Below the pieces are notes generated by a model that did not search any database, was not told the origin of the DNA, and was given only the letters and a program-made list of their open reading frames with translations. Both the position numbers and the translations under genes were made by a program. Positions 45,665-56,276 of a stretch of DNA of 64,000 bases are shown piece by piece. The number at the start of each line of letters is the position of its first letter. Positions within the stretch are counted from its first letter, which is position 1. The stretch is from Marivivens donghaensis (GTDB lineage Bacteria; Pseudomonadota; Alphaproteobacteria; Rhodobacterales; Rhodobacteraceae). The DNA lies in NCBI RefSeq assembly GCF_023541015.1, contig NZ_JALNPR010000006.1:62001-126000 (forward strand), given 5' to 3'.

Positions 45665-47289
45665 ACGGGTTCGGCTCCGTCTTGGACGAGTTTCCAGTTC
45701 ACCGCATCGAGGAGCGCATCAAAGGACGCATCGATTATGTTCGCGGACACGCCAACGGTGGACCAACGACGGCCTGTGCTGTCTTCGCTGTCGATGATCA
45801 CGCGGGTCACAGCCTCGGTGCCGCCATTTGTGATACGGACCTTAAAGTCGACCAGCTCCATATCCTCGATCAAGGACTGATACGGACCGAGGTCTTTGGC
45901 CAACGCCATCGACAGCGCGTTCACAGGACCAGCGTCAGTGAGTTGGTCCGCATGTTCGTTCTCGTAGAAGGACGTCACGCGTTGTGTGCCGATCCAGACG
46001 GAGACGACGGCCTCGGACACGCTGATCACTTCGCCCTTTGCATTACGGCGGCGTTCGGTGATCACGCGGTAACGGTCCACGTCAAAGAACGGACGCGGTT
46101 GGAACAGTGTTTCACGGGCCAGCAGTTCGAACGATGCCTGAGCGGTGTCGTAGGAATAGCCACGGGACTCGCGCTCTTTGATCTCTTCGAGGAGACGCGG
46201 CAGAGCGGGATCTTTGTCGTCCACCTCAAACCCAGCCTCTGCCAAACGGCGGCGGAGGTTCGACTGGCCTGCTTGGTTCGACATCGGGATGATGCGGCTG
46301 TTGCCGACCAAAGCGGGGTCGATGTGTTCGTAAGTCGATGGATCCTTGAGGATCGCGCTCGCATGAAGGCCCGCCTTATGCGCAAAGGCCGAGGCCCCAA
46401 CGTAAGGCGCCTGTTTCGCAGGCACGCGGTTCAGGATATCGTCGAGCAGACGCGAGAGTTTACGCATCCCCGCCAAAGCCTCGGTCGTGATGCCCGTGTC
46501 GAGCGTCGATTTATACGGTTCTTTGAGCAAGAGCGTCGGGATGATCGTCGTCAGGTTCGCGTTGCCGCAGCGTTCGCCCAGACCGTTCAGCGTGCCCTGA
46601 ATTTGACGCGCCCCCGCATCCACTGCCGCGAGAGAGTTCGCGACAGCGTGGCCCGTGTCATCATGGCAATGGATACCGATGTGGGACCCTGGGATGCCCG
46701 CCTCGATCACTTTGCCAACGATCGCCTTCACCTCGGACGGCAGGGTGCCGCCGTTGGTGTCGCAGAGCACGATCCAACGAGCGCCCGCGTCAAACGCGGC
46801 CTTTACCACTTCGAGCGCATACTCTGGGTTCGACTTGTAGCCGTCAAAGAAGTGCTCTGCATCGAACAACGCCTCGCGGCCCGAGGCCACGATATGCGCG
46901 ATCGAGGCGCGGACGTTTTCAGTGTTTTCTTGATACGTGATGCCAAGCGCGGTGGTCACATGGAAATCATGCGTCTTACCGACAAGGCACACTGCAGGCG
47001 TATTCGCGTTCATCACCGCCGCTAGAACATCGTCATTTTCAGCCGAACGCCCTGCCCGTTTGGTCATCCCAAAGGCCGTCATCGTCGCGTTCGCCAGCGC
47101 AGGCACCGCGTCAAAGAAATCGCTATCGGTCGGGTTCGCACCCGGCCAGCCGCCTTCGATGTAGTCGATGCCGAGCTTATCCAGAGCGGCCGCAATCTTT
47201 TGCTTTTCACCCGTTGAGAACTGCACGCCTTGGGTCTGTTGACCGTCGCGCAGTGTGGTGTCGAAAAGGTAAAGACGTTCTTTGGTCAT
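45661..47289 (-). CDS. cimA: Citramalate synthase
   Basis: 542 residues, DRE-TIM family with the DTTLRDGQQTQGV motif, IHCHDDTGHAVANSLAA and a C-terminal LeuA-dimer regulatory domain. The length and LRDGQQTQG variant mark the CimA type rather than LeuA. It condenses pyruvate and acetyl-CoA to citramalate, a threonine-independent route to isoleucine. The start overlaps the cysS stop (TAATG). Confidence 0.9.
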   Translation of the reverse strand: MTKERLYLFDTTLRDGQQTQGVQFSTGEKQKIAAALDKLGIDYIEGGWPGANPTDSDFFDAVPALANATMTAFGMTKRAGRSAENDDVLAAVMNANTPAVCLVGKTHDFHVTTALGITYQENTENVRASIAHIVASGREALFDAEHFFDGYKSNPEYALEVVKAAFDAGARWIVLCDTNGGTLPSEVKAIVGKVIEAGIPGSHIGIHCHDDTGHAVANSLAAVDAGARQIQGTLNGLGERCGNANLTTIIPTLLLKEPYKSTLDTGITTEALAGMRKLSRLLDDILNRVPAKQAPYVGASAFAHKAGLHASAILKDPSTYEHIDPALVGNSRIIPMSNQAGQSNLRRRLAEAGFEVDDKDPALPRLLEEIKERESRGYSYDTAQASFELLARETLFQPRPFFDVDRYRVITERRRNAKGEVISVSEAVVSVWIGTQRVTSFYENEHADQLTDAGPVNALSMALAKDLGPYQSLIEDMELVDFKVRITNGGTEAVTRVIIDSEDSTGRRWSTVGVSANIIDASFDALLDAVNWKLVQDGAEPV

Positions 47290-48650
47290 TATAGACCCTC
47301 CAGTTTCGCGGCATCGAACCCTGCGGCGGGCAGAAGTTCCACTCCAGCTTTGGACATGCGGACCTCAACGCCCGCCTCCATTAGTGCGTTTTTTATCGCA
47401 TCAACAGCGCTGAAATCTTTGGTTTCCATTGCTGCCGTGCGCAGAGCGGCGAGTTTGTCAGCAAGGGCGGACAGATCAACATCATCAACCTTGGCCCAAT
47501 CGCCGAGGGCATCGGTGAGGAAGCCCATGAACTCTGCCGAAGCTTTGAAGACCGAAGCATCGCCTTTTGCCAGAACGTAGAGGCGCGCGATGGCACCCGC
47601 GGTATTCAGGTCATCGGCCAGCGTGTCGATCAATTCTTGATCCACGGCACCCGCGTCAACCCCAGCGACCAGCCCGCGCCAATTTCGCAGTGTCGCCTCT
47701 GCCTCGGACCGTTTCTTTTCGGTCCAGTCCATCGGTTTGCCATAGTGGGTGCCGAGCATCACGAGGCGCACGACCTCTCCCGGGATGCCCTGATCCAAGA
47801 GGTCGCGGACGGTAAAGAAGTTGCCCAAGGATTTGGACATCTTCTTGCCCTCAACCTGAAGCATTTCGTTGTGCAGCCAGACGTTCGCAAAGCCACCTTC
47901 GGGGTGGGCGCAGCAGCTTTGGGCGATTTCGTTTTCGTGGTGCGGGAACTGGAGGTCGTTGCCGCCGCCGTGGATATCGAACGATGCGCCCAAGAGTTCA
48001 TAGGACATGGCGGAACATTCGATGTGCCAGCCAGGGCGACCATATCCCCAAGGGCTGTCCCAACCAGGTGTTTGAGCGTCCGAGGGTTTCCAGAGGACGA
48101 AATCCATCGGGTCTTCTTTGAACGGTGCGACCTCGACCCGGGCGCCGGCGATCATGTCGTCAACCGAACGACCCGACAGGGCGCCGTAGTTTTCGTAGGA
48201 CCGCACGCGGAAAAGCACGTGGCCTTCTTTTTCGTAGGCATGACCTTTGGCGATCAGGTCCTCGATCATCGACACCATCGCGCCGATCCATTCGGTCGCA
48301 CGGGGTTCATGGTTCGGACGCATCGCGCCGAGTGCATCCATATCGTCATGATACCACGCGATCGTTTCATCGGTGATGTCACGGATCGAGCGATTATCGC
48401 GGGCGGCACGGGCGTTGATTTTGTCATCAACGTCAGTGAAGTTCCGCACGTAAGTCACTGCATCTGGACCATAAACATGGCGAAGAAGACGGTAGAGAAT
48501 ATCAAACACCAGTACTGGCCGCGCGTTCCCAAGGTGAGCGCGGTCATAAACGGTCGGGCCGCAGACATACATGCGCACGTTCTGCGGGTCGATCGGTTCA
48601 AAGACCTCTTTTTTGCGGGTCTTCGAGTTATGGAGTTTGATCGTGGTCAT
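47289..48650 (-). CDS. cysS: Cysteinyl-tRNA synthetase
   Basis: 453 residues from the ATG at 48648-48650, preceded by GAGAGG; four further codons upstream are not needed. Zinc and active-site region [20 protein letters not shown] (HIGH variant) and [11 protein letters not shown] are intact. It heads the cysS-cimA operon. Confidence 0.96.
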   Translation of the reverse strand: MTTIKLHNSKTRKKEVFEPIDPQNVRMYVCGPTVYDRAHLGNARPVLVFDILYRLLRHVYGPDAVTYVRNFTDVDDKINARAARDNRSIRDITDETIAWYHDDMDALGAMRPNHEPRATEWIGAMVSMIEDLIAKGHAYEKEGHVLFRVRSYENYGALSGRSVDDMIAGARVEVAPFKEDPMDFVLWKPSDAQTPGWDSPWGYGRPGWHIECSAMSYELLGASFDIHGGGNDLQFPHHENEIAQSCCAHPEGGFANVWLHNEMLQVEGKKMSKSLGNFFTVRDLLDQGIPGEVVRLVMLGTHYGKPMDWTEKKRSEAEATLRNWRGLVAGVDAGAVDQELIDTLADDLNTAGAIARLYVLAKGDASVFKASAEFMGFLTDALGDWAKVDDVDLSALADKLAALRTAAMETKDFSAVDAIKNALMEAGVEVRMSKAGVELLPAAGFDAAKLEGL

Positions 48651-48822
48651 ACGGCCTCTCACACAGGGTTTTCGCCTGCGGGCTTAGCAACTTACTGATC
48701 CGAATGAAACGTGAAAGAGCGGCCCGCGTGACGTTTGTCAGCAGGTAATAATGCAGTTGATAATGATTGCGTTGCTCTTCATGAGGCTATCGTTAGCACT
48801 GGAATACGGGGCTGTCTATAGA

Positions 48823-49920
48823 TCAGCGCAGGGGATGGCTGACCGTGCCGCCCCCCACGGCCGCACCAACGCCTGTCGTCGAAGGACAAGAGGTCGGCAA
48901 ACCACGGGCCAAGCGGACGGCGAGAAAGGCAAAGGCTTGGGCCTCTAGCATATCCCCATCGAGGCCGGCATCCTCGACAGGCGCAACCTCGCAATCGAGG
49001 CCAGCGGAGAGCATCGCCATGAGGGTTGCATTGTGCCTCCCGCCCCCTGTGACGAGCAATTTCGCGGGGACCGAGGGACAGTGTTCCATCCCTTTGACGA
49101 CAGCCATCGCAGCGCAGGCAGTTAGGGTCGCTGCGGCGTCGGCGTCGGATAGGGCTTCGACCTCAGTCGCCAAAGCTGCGAAATCATCGCGGTCTAGGGA
49201 TTTGGGCGGGATTTTGTAGAAATAGCGGTGGTCGAGGAAGCGGTTCAGGATGTCTTCATCCACGTTACCTTCGGCAGCGAGGTCACCGTTTTCATCCCGA
49301 TCCACGCGCAAGCGTTTGACCATCAGATCGTTGATTGGCGCGTTGGCGGGGCCAGTGTCAAAGGCGATCAGCGCGCCTGCGTCCTCTGGCTTTGCTTTTG
49401 TCGGATCGACCCACGTGATGTTGCCTACGCCGCCGAGGTTCAGGAACGCGACGGGCGCGGTGGCGCCGATGAATTTCGCGAGGGCGAAGTGGTAGAACGG
49501 GGCGAGTGGCGCACCCTGCCCGCCCAGTTTCACATCGTTGCTGCGGAAGTCCCAGACGACAGGTCGTTCGAGCACTTCGGCCAGCAGTGCGCCGTCCCCG
49601 ATTTGGAGCGTGCCACGGTTGGCGGGGTCATGGGCGACGGTCTGGCCGTGGAAGCCAATCAGGTCGACATCTTCGAACCCTGACAGGATTTGCGCATGGG
49701 CTGTTTCGATGACTTCGGCGGCCGCTTCGACCTCTGCGCCACCCCATTTCCCCAAGGCCGCGCGGAGCACCGATGATTCCTCTTTGGAATAGGGACGGAA
49801 ATCGGACGGGCCGAATTCGGTGATCGTGACGCCATCTGTCACCAAAACAGCCGCATCTACGCCGTCTAACGATGTCCCAGACATCGCACCAAGCGCCCGA
49901 ATTACCCCAGACTTCAACAT
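48823..49920 (-). CDS. anmK: Anhydro-N-acetylmuramic acid kinase
   Basis: 365 residues from the ATG at 49918-49920. [18 protein letters not shown] (phosphate-binding), [23 protein letters not shown] and LVTGGGRHN are family motifs of this ASKHA kinase. It phosphorylates and opens anhMurNAc for peptidoglycan recycling. It is divergent from tyrS with 63 bp between start codons. An open frame reaches further upstream but covers tyrS in antisense and is not part of the gene. Confidence 0.93.
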   Translation of the reverse strand: MLKSGVIRALGAMSGTSLDGVDAAVLVTDGVTITEFGPSDFRPYSKEESSVLRAALGKWGGAEVEAAAEVIETAHAQILSGFEDVDLIGFHGQTVAHDPANRGTLQIGDGALLAEVLERPVVWDFRSNDVKLGGQGAPLAPFYHFALAKFIGATAPVAFLNLGGVGNITWVDPTKAKPEDAGALIAFDTGPANAPINDLMVKRLRVDRDENGDLAAEGNVDEDILNRFLDHRYFYKIPPKSLDRDDFAALATEVEALSDADAAATLTACAAMAVVKGMEHCPSVPAKLLVTGGGRHNATLMAMLSAGLDCEVAPVEDAGLDGDMLEAQAFAFLAVRLARGLPTSCPSTTGVGAAVGGGTVSHPLR

Positions 49921-49983
49921 ACGCTTTCCCTCACCCGTTGAGCCGCTTATAGAGTGCCGCGAACGAAAACCAAGGACAAGACG

Positions 49984-51237
49984 ATGACCTACCATCCCAA
50001 ATCCGATTTCATGGCTGTCATGATGCAACGCGGCTTCCTTTCGGACTGCACGGATTATCAAGGCCTCGATGAGGCACTGAGCAAGGGCGTGGTTCCGGCC
50101 TATATCGGCTTTGACGCAACGGCGAAGTCGCTGCACGTCGGATCGCTGATCCAGATCATGATGCTGCGTTGGCTGCAAAAGACCGGTCACCAGCCGATCA
50201 CCCTGATGGGCGGCGGCACGACAAAGGTGGGCGACCCGTCGTTCCGTGCGGACGAACGCCCGTTGCTGACCGAAGACCAGATCAACGACAACATAGCAGG
50301 CATCAAGAAGGTGTTCGCGGCCTACATCGACTACGACACGGACGCCCCGAACAAAGCGCTGATGCTCAACAACGCAGAGTGGCTCGACGGTTTGAACTAC
50401 CTCGAGTTCCTGCGCGATATCGGTCGCCACTTCTCGGTCAACCGAATGCTGTCGTTTGAATCGGTGAAATCGCGCCTCGACCGTGAACAATCGCTGTCGT
50501 TCCTCGAATTCAACTACATGATCCTTCAGGCTTACGACTTCCTCGAACTGAACCGCCGTTATGGCTGTCTGTTGCAGATGGGCGGATCGGACCAGTGGGG
50601 CAACATCGTCAACGGTATCGACCTGACGCGCCGCGTTGTGGACGAACAAATCTTTGGCCTGACCTCGCCGCTTCTGACCACCTCGGACGGCAAGAAGATG
50701 GGCAAATCGCAGGATGGTGCGGTCTGGCTGAACGCCGATATGAAATCGCCCTACGAATTCTGGCAGTTCTGGCGCAACACCACCGACGCCGACACGGGTC
50801 GTTTCCTGAAGCTCTACACTGAACTTCCAGTCGAAGAGTGCGAACGTCTTGGCGCTCTTGAAGGGTCCGAGATCAACGCGGCGAAGATCATCCTCGCAAA
50901 CGAGGTCACAACCCTTCTACACGGTGCCGAAGCTGCGGCTGCGGCTGAGGCCACCGCGCGCGAAGTGTTCGAAAAAGGTGGCGTGGGTGATGATCTGCCC
51001 ACGCTGACGCTCGACGCGGGAGAAGTGGCCGATGGTATTTCGCTAGCGCAACTCGTTGTCCGCTCGGGCCTCGCCAAAACGGGTAAGGACGGCAAGCGCC
51101 TGATCTCTGAAGGTGGCTTGCGCGTTAATGACGAGCCTTGCTCGGATGCGGGTCGTATGTTCAGCGCGGCTGATCTGGCAGAGCCGCTCAAGCTCTCGGC
51201 GGGTAAGAAACGCCATGCGCTGGTGACGATCGGTTAA
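49984..51237 (+). CDS. tyrS: Tyrosyl-tRNA synthetase
   Basis: 417 residues from the ATG at 49984, preceded by [25 protein letters not shown] (HIGH variant), [14 protein letters not shown] and [14 protein letters not shown] (KMSKS) are present, with a C-terminal S4 RNA-binding domain. A terminator follows. Confidence 0.96.
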   Translation: MTYHPKSDFMAVMMQRGFLSDCTDYQGLDEALSKGVVPAYIGFDATAKSLHVGSLIQIMMLRWLQKTGHQPITLMGGGTTKVGDPSFRADERPLLTEDQINDNIAGIKKVFAAYIDYDTDAPNKALMLNNAEWLDGLNYLEFLRDIGRHFSVNRMLSFESVKSRLDREQSLSFLEFNYMILQAYDFLELNRRYGCLLQMGGSDQWGNIVNGIDLTRRVVDEQIFGLTSPLLTTSDGKKMGKSQDGAVWLNADMKSPYEFWQFWRNTTDADTGRFLKLYTELPVEECERLGALEGSEINAAKIILANEVTTLLHGAEAAAAAEATAREVFEKGGVGDDLPTLTLDAGEVADGISLAQLVVRSGLAKTGKDGKRLISEGGLRVNDEPCSDAGRMFSAADLAEPLKLSAGKKRHALVTIG

Positions 51238-51261
51238 ACGATCTGACAGAACCGAATAACG

Positions 51262-51287
51262 GGGCGGTCCAGTGGGCCGCCCTTTTT
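51262..51287 (+). terminator. tyrS terminator
   Basis: A 9-bp stem with one G-T pair (51262-51270 with 51274-51282) followed by TTTTT. Confidence 0.75.
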
Positions 51288-51368
51288 CGTGGTTAAGTTG
51301 CGACACTCTATTCCGTTTGATCAAATTTCCAGCTAAGTCGATTGCGCGAACATATTTGGGGCTAGACC

Positions 51369-52255
51369 ATGGAAAACATCCGCGGCGCGATATTGATGAC
51401 CATCGCAATGGCAGGCTTTGCGCTTGAGGATATGTTTATCAAGCTGGCCAGCGAGAACGGCATGCCGACCGGTCAGGTTCTAATCATCCTCGGCGCACTC
51501 GGCACGATGGCCTATTGGGCGTTCATGTTGCCCAAGGGGATTCGCCTGCTCTCGCCCAAACTGATCGAAAAAGGCGTGGTGATCCGCAACATTGGCGAGT
51601 TCATCGGCACGGGTGCATACGTTCTAGCGTTCACAAGTGGCGCATTGGCGGCGACCTCTTCGGTCATGCAGGCCCTGCCCTTGTTTGTGACGATGGGGGC
51701 TGCGCTGTTCCTCGGTCAAAAGGTTGGCTGGCGGCGTTGGACCGCGATTGGCGTGGGCTTTCTCGGGGTTCTCCTCGTGATCCAGCCAGGGAGTTCGAAC
51801 TACGATCCGCTGCTGATCCTAGCGTTTATCGGTGTTCTCGGCATGGCGATGCGCGATGTGACCACACGGGCGCTTAAGGGACACCTGCATTCGCTCCAGC
51901 TTGCCGCATGGGGATTTTTGACAATCGTGCCATTGGGCTGGGCCATTCTGCTCTATTCCGGCGAGAGCTTCGTCCGTCCGACGGCACTGCAATGGGTCTA
52001 CATCGTTGCGGGCGTTCTGATCGGCACGGGCGCGTATTATCTTTTGATCATGGCCTCGCGGCTTGGTGATATGGCGGTGATCGCACCGTTCCGTTACACA
52101 CGAATTGTCTTTGCGCTGGCCGTTGGTCTGATCGTGTTTGACGAAGGTGACTCGATCAATGGCGTCATGCTCTTAGGCGTTCTTATTGTCATTACATCGG
52201 GGATTTATACGTTCTACCGCGAATCCCGCTCTCGTTCCGCTTCCCCTTCGTCAAG

Positions 52256-52259
<4 letters not shown>
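51369..52259 (+). CDS. EamA/DMT-family transporter
   Basis: 296 residues with ten hydrophobic segments in two EamA halves; the first starts IRGAILMTIAMAGFALEDMFIKLAS and the second near ALKGHLHSLQLAAWGFL. Such proteins export metabolites or amino acids; the substrate is unknown. The C-terminus is short and basic-serine-rich. Its stop codon region carries the likely promoter of eno. Confidence 0.88.
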
Positions 52260-53585
<1,326 letters not shown>

Positions 53586-53607
53586 TCAGGTCGAAAACTG
53601 ATTGAGA

Positions 53608-53633
53608 AGCCCCGCCTTGTGCGGGGCTTTTTC
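53608..53633 (+). terminator. eno terminator
   Basis: A perfect 8-bp stem (53608-53615 with 53621-53628, loop CTTGT) followed by TTTTTC. Confidence 0.8.
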
Positions 53634-53669
53634 GTTGTAGGACGTTTGGTTGCGTCTTAGGCTAAGTGC

Positions 53670-54089
53670 ATGACAGCCGACGATATCATTGCGCACCTTG
53701 ATCTGCAGCCACATCCCGAAGGCGGGTATTACCGCCAAACGTGGATTGCGGACGGTGAAGGCCGCCCTGCGGGGACTTGCATCTATTTCCTGCTCAAATC
53801 AGGCGAAAGCAGTCATTGGCACAAGGTCGATGCGGTCGAGATTTGGCACTATTACGCGGGTGCCCCGATCATTCTGTCGATGGCTGCGGATGATGATGGA
53901 CCAGCCGTTGATCACATCCTCGGGCCTGATCTGCTCAATGGCGAAGCCCCGCAAATCATCGTGCCCAAAGATCACTGGCAGGCCGCGAAAACGACTGGTG
54001 ATTGGACGCTCGTCGGCTGCACGGTATCGCCCGCGTTCCAGTTCGAAGGCTTCACCCTCGCGCCGCCAGAGTTCGATATTCAGAGGTAA
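53670..54089 (+). CDS. DUF985 cupin protein
   Basis: 139 residues of the small DUF985 cupin family: LDLQPHPEGGYYRQTW, SSHWHKVDAVEIWHYYAG and ILVGCTVSPAF-like blocks (here LVGCTVSPAFQFEGF). Histidines in HWHKVDAVEIWHYY probably bind a metal. Function unknown. It is the last core gene: one base after its stop codon the tRNA-like attachment sequence starts. Confidence 0.88.
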   Translation: MTADDIIAHLDLQPHPEGGYYRQTWIADGEGRPAGTCIYFLLKSGESSHWHKVDAVEIWHYYAGAPIILSMAADDDGPAVDHILGPDLLNGEAPQIIVPKDHWQAAKTTGDWTLVGCTVSPAFQFEGFTLAPPEFDIQR

Positions 54090-54090
54090 A

Positions 54091-54114
54091 TGGCGCACCC
54101 GACAGGATTCGAAC
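54091..54114 (-). other. attL-like site: orphan 3' end of a tRNA gene
   Basis: Read on the minus strand, this is the T loop, T-stem 3' strand, acceptor 3' strand and CCA of a tRNA (GTTCGAATCCTGTCGGGTG then CGCCA). Upstream of it (54115 onward) the T-stem partner and the rest of the cloverleaf are missing: the bases where ACAGG should be read GGGAG. A 3' fragment without its body is what is left on the non-gene side when an element integrates into a tRNA gene. The G before CCA and acceptor CGGGTGC would fit tRNA-Arg, an inference. Confidence 0.75.
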
Positions 54115-54117
54115 TCC

Positions 54118-54745
54118 CTGCACTCGCAAGCGAATGCACACCTTATTTAAAAGGTTATAACCAAAACATCAAGTCCACCACTACCTTCATTTTGTACCAA
54201 AGTTCGTACCAAAGTTCGGTCTATGATGAGAGCTATTATTTACGAAGTAGATCGGAACTTCTCACGCACCTCCCCTCACCCACACCAAGGCTTTATTTGA
54301 AGGTGCGAAACTGCAAGTATTCCATCAACTAATCACTATTGGCGGGGGGGCATGGGGGAAACCGCCATTCACCTCTCGATGAATTCCCCTTCAGATTTTT
54401 TAAATATTTTTTTGCAGCCCAACGTTACGCAATCGTAGTGCCGCCTGAGGGATCAACTTGGCTGTTGTGCACTCATAAATATTGGCTGAAGACGAGGGAT
54501 ACACAAAGGGCGTACTCTCGGGAGAGAAATGGCTTGCAGCCCCTTCATTTGGGGGCTTTCTGCAAAGGTGATATTTCAGCCTTCTAGTCGTACTGCGCCC
54601 GCCTATCTCCATTCACCCGAGGTTCTCCTTCATAGGGGCGTTTCATTGTAGATTTGTCCGCTCTCAATGTACGCGGCCGGAGAATTTCCTGGCCAATTAC
54701 TCTGTCTTTTTCTTAATATGTCCGACTATTGAAAGTGAGCCCATC
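54118..54745. other. Non-coding left margin of the island
   Basis: No supported gene. It holds a 12-bp exact tandem repeat gtaccaaagttc (54194-54205, 54206-54217). On the minus strand this reads NFGTNFGTK and a stop, possibly the last codons of a lost gene. Short frames here (for example 54339-54587) have no ribosome site and no recognisable content. Confidence 0.5.
54194..54217. repeat. Exact 12-bp tandem duplication near the attachment site
   Basis: gtaccaaagttc occurs twice head to tail, about 80 bp inside the island from the tRNA 3' fragment. Confidence 0.8.
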
Positions 54746-54859
54746 TTGACCACAAACCTCGACCGCCTCGACGTCTATTTATCGTCCGATGACAGCCCTG
54801 AAGATTGCATGATGATATCAAGCCGTTCGGAGTATTCCGACTGCGGTAAAGCCAGCTAA
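54746..54859 (+). pseudogene. N-terminal fragment of a UPF0149/YecA-like protein
   Basis: A 37-codon frame reads NLDRLDVYLSSDDSPEDCMMIS, which I recognise as the start of UPF0149 (YecA-like) proteins, where LDGFL and a longer domain should follow. Here the match stops and the frame ends 15 codons later. No initiating ATG fits. It looks like a remnant cut by an older insertion or deletion. No function is expected. Confidence 0.4.
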
Positions 54860-55068
54860 GGTTTGAAAACTTACCATATGGCGTTATAGAGTTCTCGAAG
54901 TTCTCGCTCGGAGGAGCGGACATTGTTTTCTTACTTGCCTAAACGAGTTTGAGAAAGACATCGTCAAGATGCATATTATAGAGTTCCCCGGCGAAACCTA
55001 TCCATTCAAGCCTAAATCGGATTTAGGAATTTGAACCTTAAATTTTGGCAGGAAGCGTAACCAACAAC

Positions 55069-55782
55069 ATGATCAGCATGAAGACTCTTCTCTTAGCTTC
55101 TACTTTTACAGCTAGCATTGGAAGCAATGCATTGTCGCAAGATTACGACAGGGCCTTGCTGGCTTATTCCCGCGGGGATTTTGAGGCGGCATTCGCGGAA
55201 TTTTATCCGTTGGCCGAGTTGGGAGACATGAGAGCGCAAGCCGCCCTTGGGGAGATGTATCGAAAGGGAAATGGAGTATCACAAGATTACGCCGAGGCTT
55301 TTCACTGGTATCAAATGGCTGCAGAGCAAGGCGAAATGAGCGCCCAATTCGACCTCGGCGCTCTTTACTATGAGGGACAAGCTGTTCCGCAAGATTATTC
55401 ACAGGCGCTGCATTGGTATCAACAAGCCGCAGAGCAAGGGAATAGCATAGCCCAATTCTATCTCGGCGGGATGTACATTTTAGGGCGGGGCGTATCGAAA
55501 AATCCTGCGGAAGCAGCCCGCTGGCTAAGGTTGGCAGCAGAGCAAGGCCATATGAATGCTCAAGGGCTTCTCAGCTCAATGTACCTAACAGGTGACGGCG
55601 TACCGCAGGATTACGTTATCGCGCACATGTGGAGTAACTTGGCCGCTGCAGGTGGATTCCCAGACGCCGCGGCTCAGCGAGATACACTAATTGCAGTCAA
55701 AATGACTCCTGCTCAAATCGCGGAGGCACAAGCTCTCGCATCCAAATGCCTCGCTCAAGACTACAAGAACTGTGGCCGCTGA
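55069..55782 (+). CDS. Secreted Sel1-repeat protein
   Basis: 237 residues from the ATG at 55069 (an ATG three codons later and a TTG at 55045 are alternatives; none has an ideal ribosome site). A signal peptide ends near NALSQ. Then follow about four Sel1-like repeats of 36 residues (for example SAQFDLGALYYEGQAVPQDYSQALHWYQQAAEQG), helical-hairpin repeats used for protein binding. It ends with a cysteine pair (ASKCLAQDYKNCGR). Sel1 proteins in bacteria are often envelope or signalling adaptors; no partner is evident. Confidence 0.8.
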   Translation: MISMKTLLLASTFTASIGSNALSQDYDRALLAYSRGDFEAAFAEFYPLAELGDMRAQAALGEMYRKGNGVSQDYAEAFHWYQMAAEQGEMSAQFDLGALYYEGQAVPQDYSQALHWYQQAAEQGNSIAQFYLGGMYILGRGVSKNPAEAARWLRLAAEQGHMNAQGLLSSMYLTGDGVPQDYVIAHMWSNLAAAGGFPDAAAQRDTLIAVKMTPAQIAEAQALASKCLAQDYKNCGR

Positions 55783-55803
55783 GAGCCTACCTAAGGAGGA
55801 AGA

Positions 55804-56023
55804 ATGATGGCAGGACTTCCCTTAATGTGGTTAATTGGTCCCCCTGCACGGAACATCATATGAGGGTGCCGCAGGTGAGAGCATGGCTGGGGCCGATACT
55901 TGCTTCGCCATGGCTACATGGAATGAATACTGGGAGACGTTTCAGTCGATTGTGCCGCTTCTAAGAGAACTGCGCATCGAAGAAGGTGAATGGGTAGAAG
56001 TAGTTTCCTACAGCGATCCATGA
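55804..56023 (+). pseudogene. Small gene with strong ribosome site, apparently split by a +1 shift
   Basis: AAGGAGGA (55793-55800) stands 3 bp before an ATG that opens only 19 codons (MMAGLPLMWLIG..., stop at 55861-55863). In the +1 frame an open stretch continues to 56023 with a plausible protein tail (FQSIVPLLRELRIEEGEW). Joined they would give roughly 72 residues. It may be a decayed gene, a programmed shift at ATA-TGA, or two unrelated frames; an ATG at 55883 could also start a separate 46-residue peptide. It matches no family I know. Confidence 0.3.
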
Positions 56024-56220
56024 TTGCAGTTATTGGCAACCGAACTGATATAGTCTTTGACATGCAGGGTGGTGGCGATGACGATGCTGAAGGTACCTGC
56101 CAAGCAGGCGTTGGCCCGTGCAATGGCATGGCAGTCTGAGGCGAACACAGCCAAACCCTCTTCACTTAGGATGGTGACATACAGACTTGGTTGCTTGTTT
56201 ACGCTGTCAAAAAGCGCCAT
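56008..56220 (-). CDS. Hypothetical small protein downstream of the helicase
   Basis: 70 codons on the same strand as the helicase, starting 57 bp after its stop. It has a balanced composition (MALFDSVNKQPSLYVTILSEE...) but no ribosome site and no recognisable domain. Otherwise the interval 56024-56276 is empty. Confidence 0.25.
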   Translation of the reverse strand: MALFDSVNKQPSLYVTILSEEGLAVFASDCHAIARANACLAGTFSIVIATTLHVKDYISSVANNCNHGSL

Positions 56221-56276
56221 TAAAAGACGAAATGGTCAGCCTGATCTGTGTTGTAAGGGGTTACAATGGCTGGAGT

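Noticed and set aside
45589-47025. 478-codon plus-strand frame opposite cimA
   Set aside because: Antisense shadow of cimA.
49921-50649. Upstream extension of the anmK frame
   Set aside because: It runs antisense through tyrS; homology to AnmK begins at the ATG at 49920.
54090-54170. Complete tRNA on the minus strand
   Set aside because: Only the T loop to CCA part folds; the T-stem 5' strand, a proper anticodon arm and the 5' acceptor strand are absent, so it is an attachment-site fragment, not a tRNA gene.
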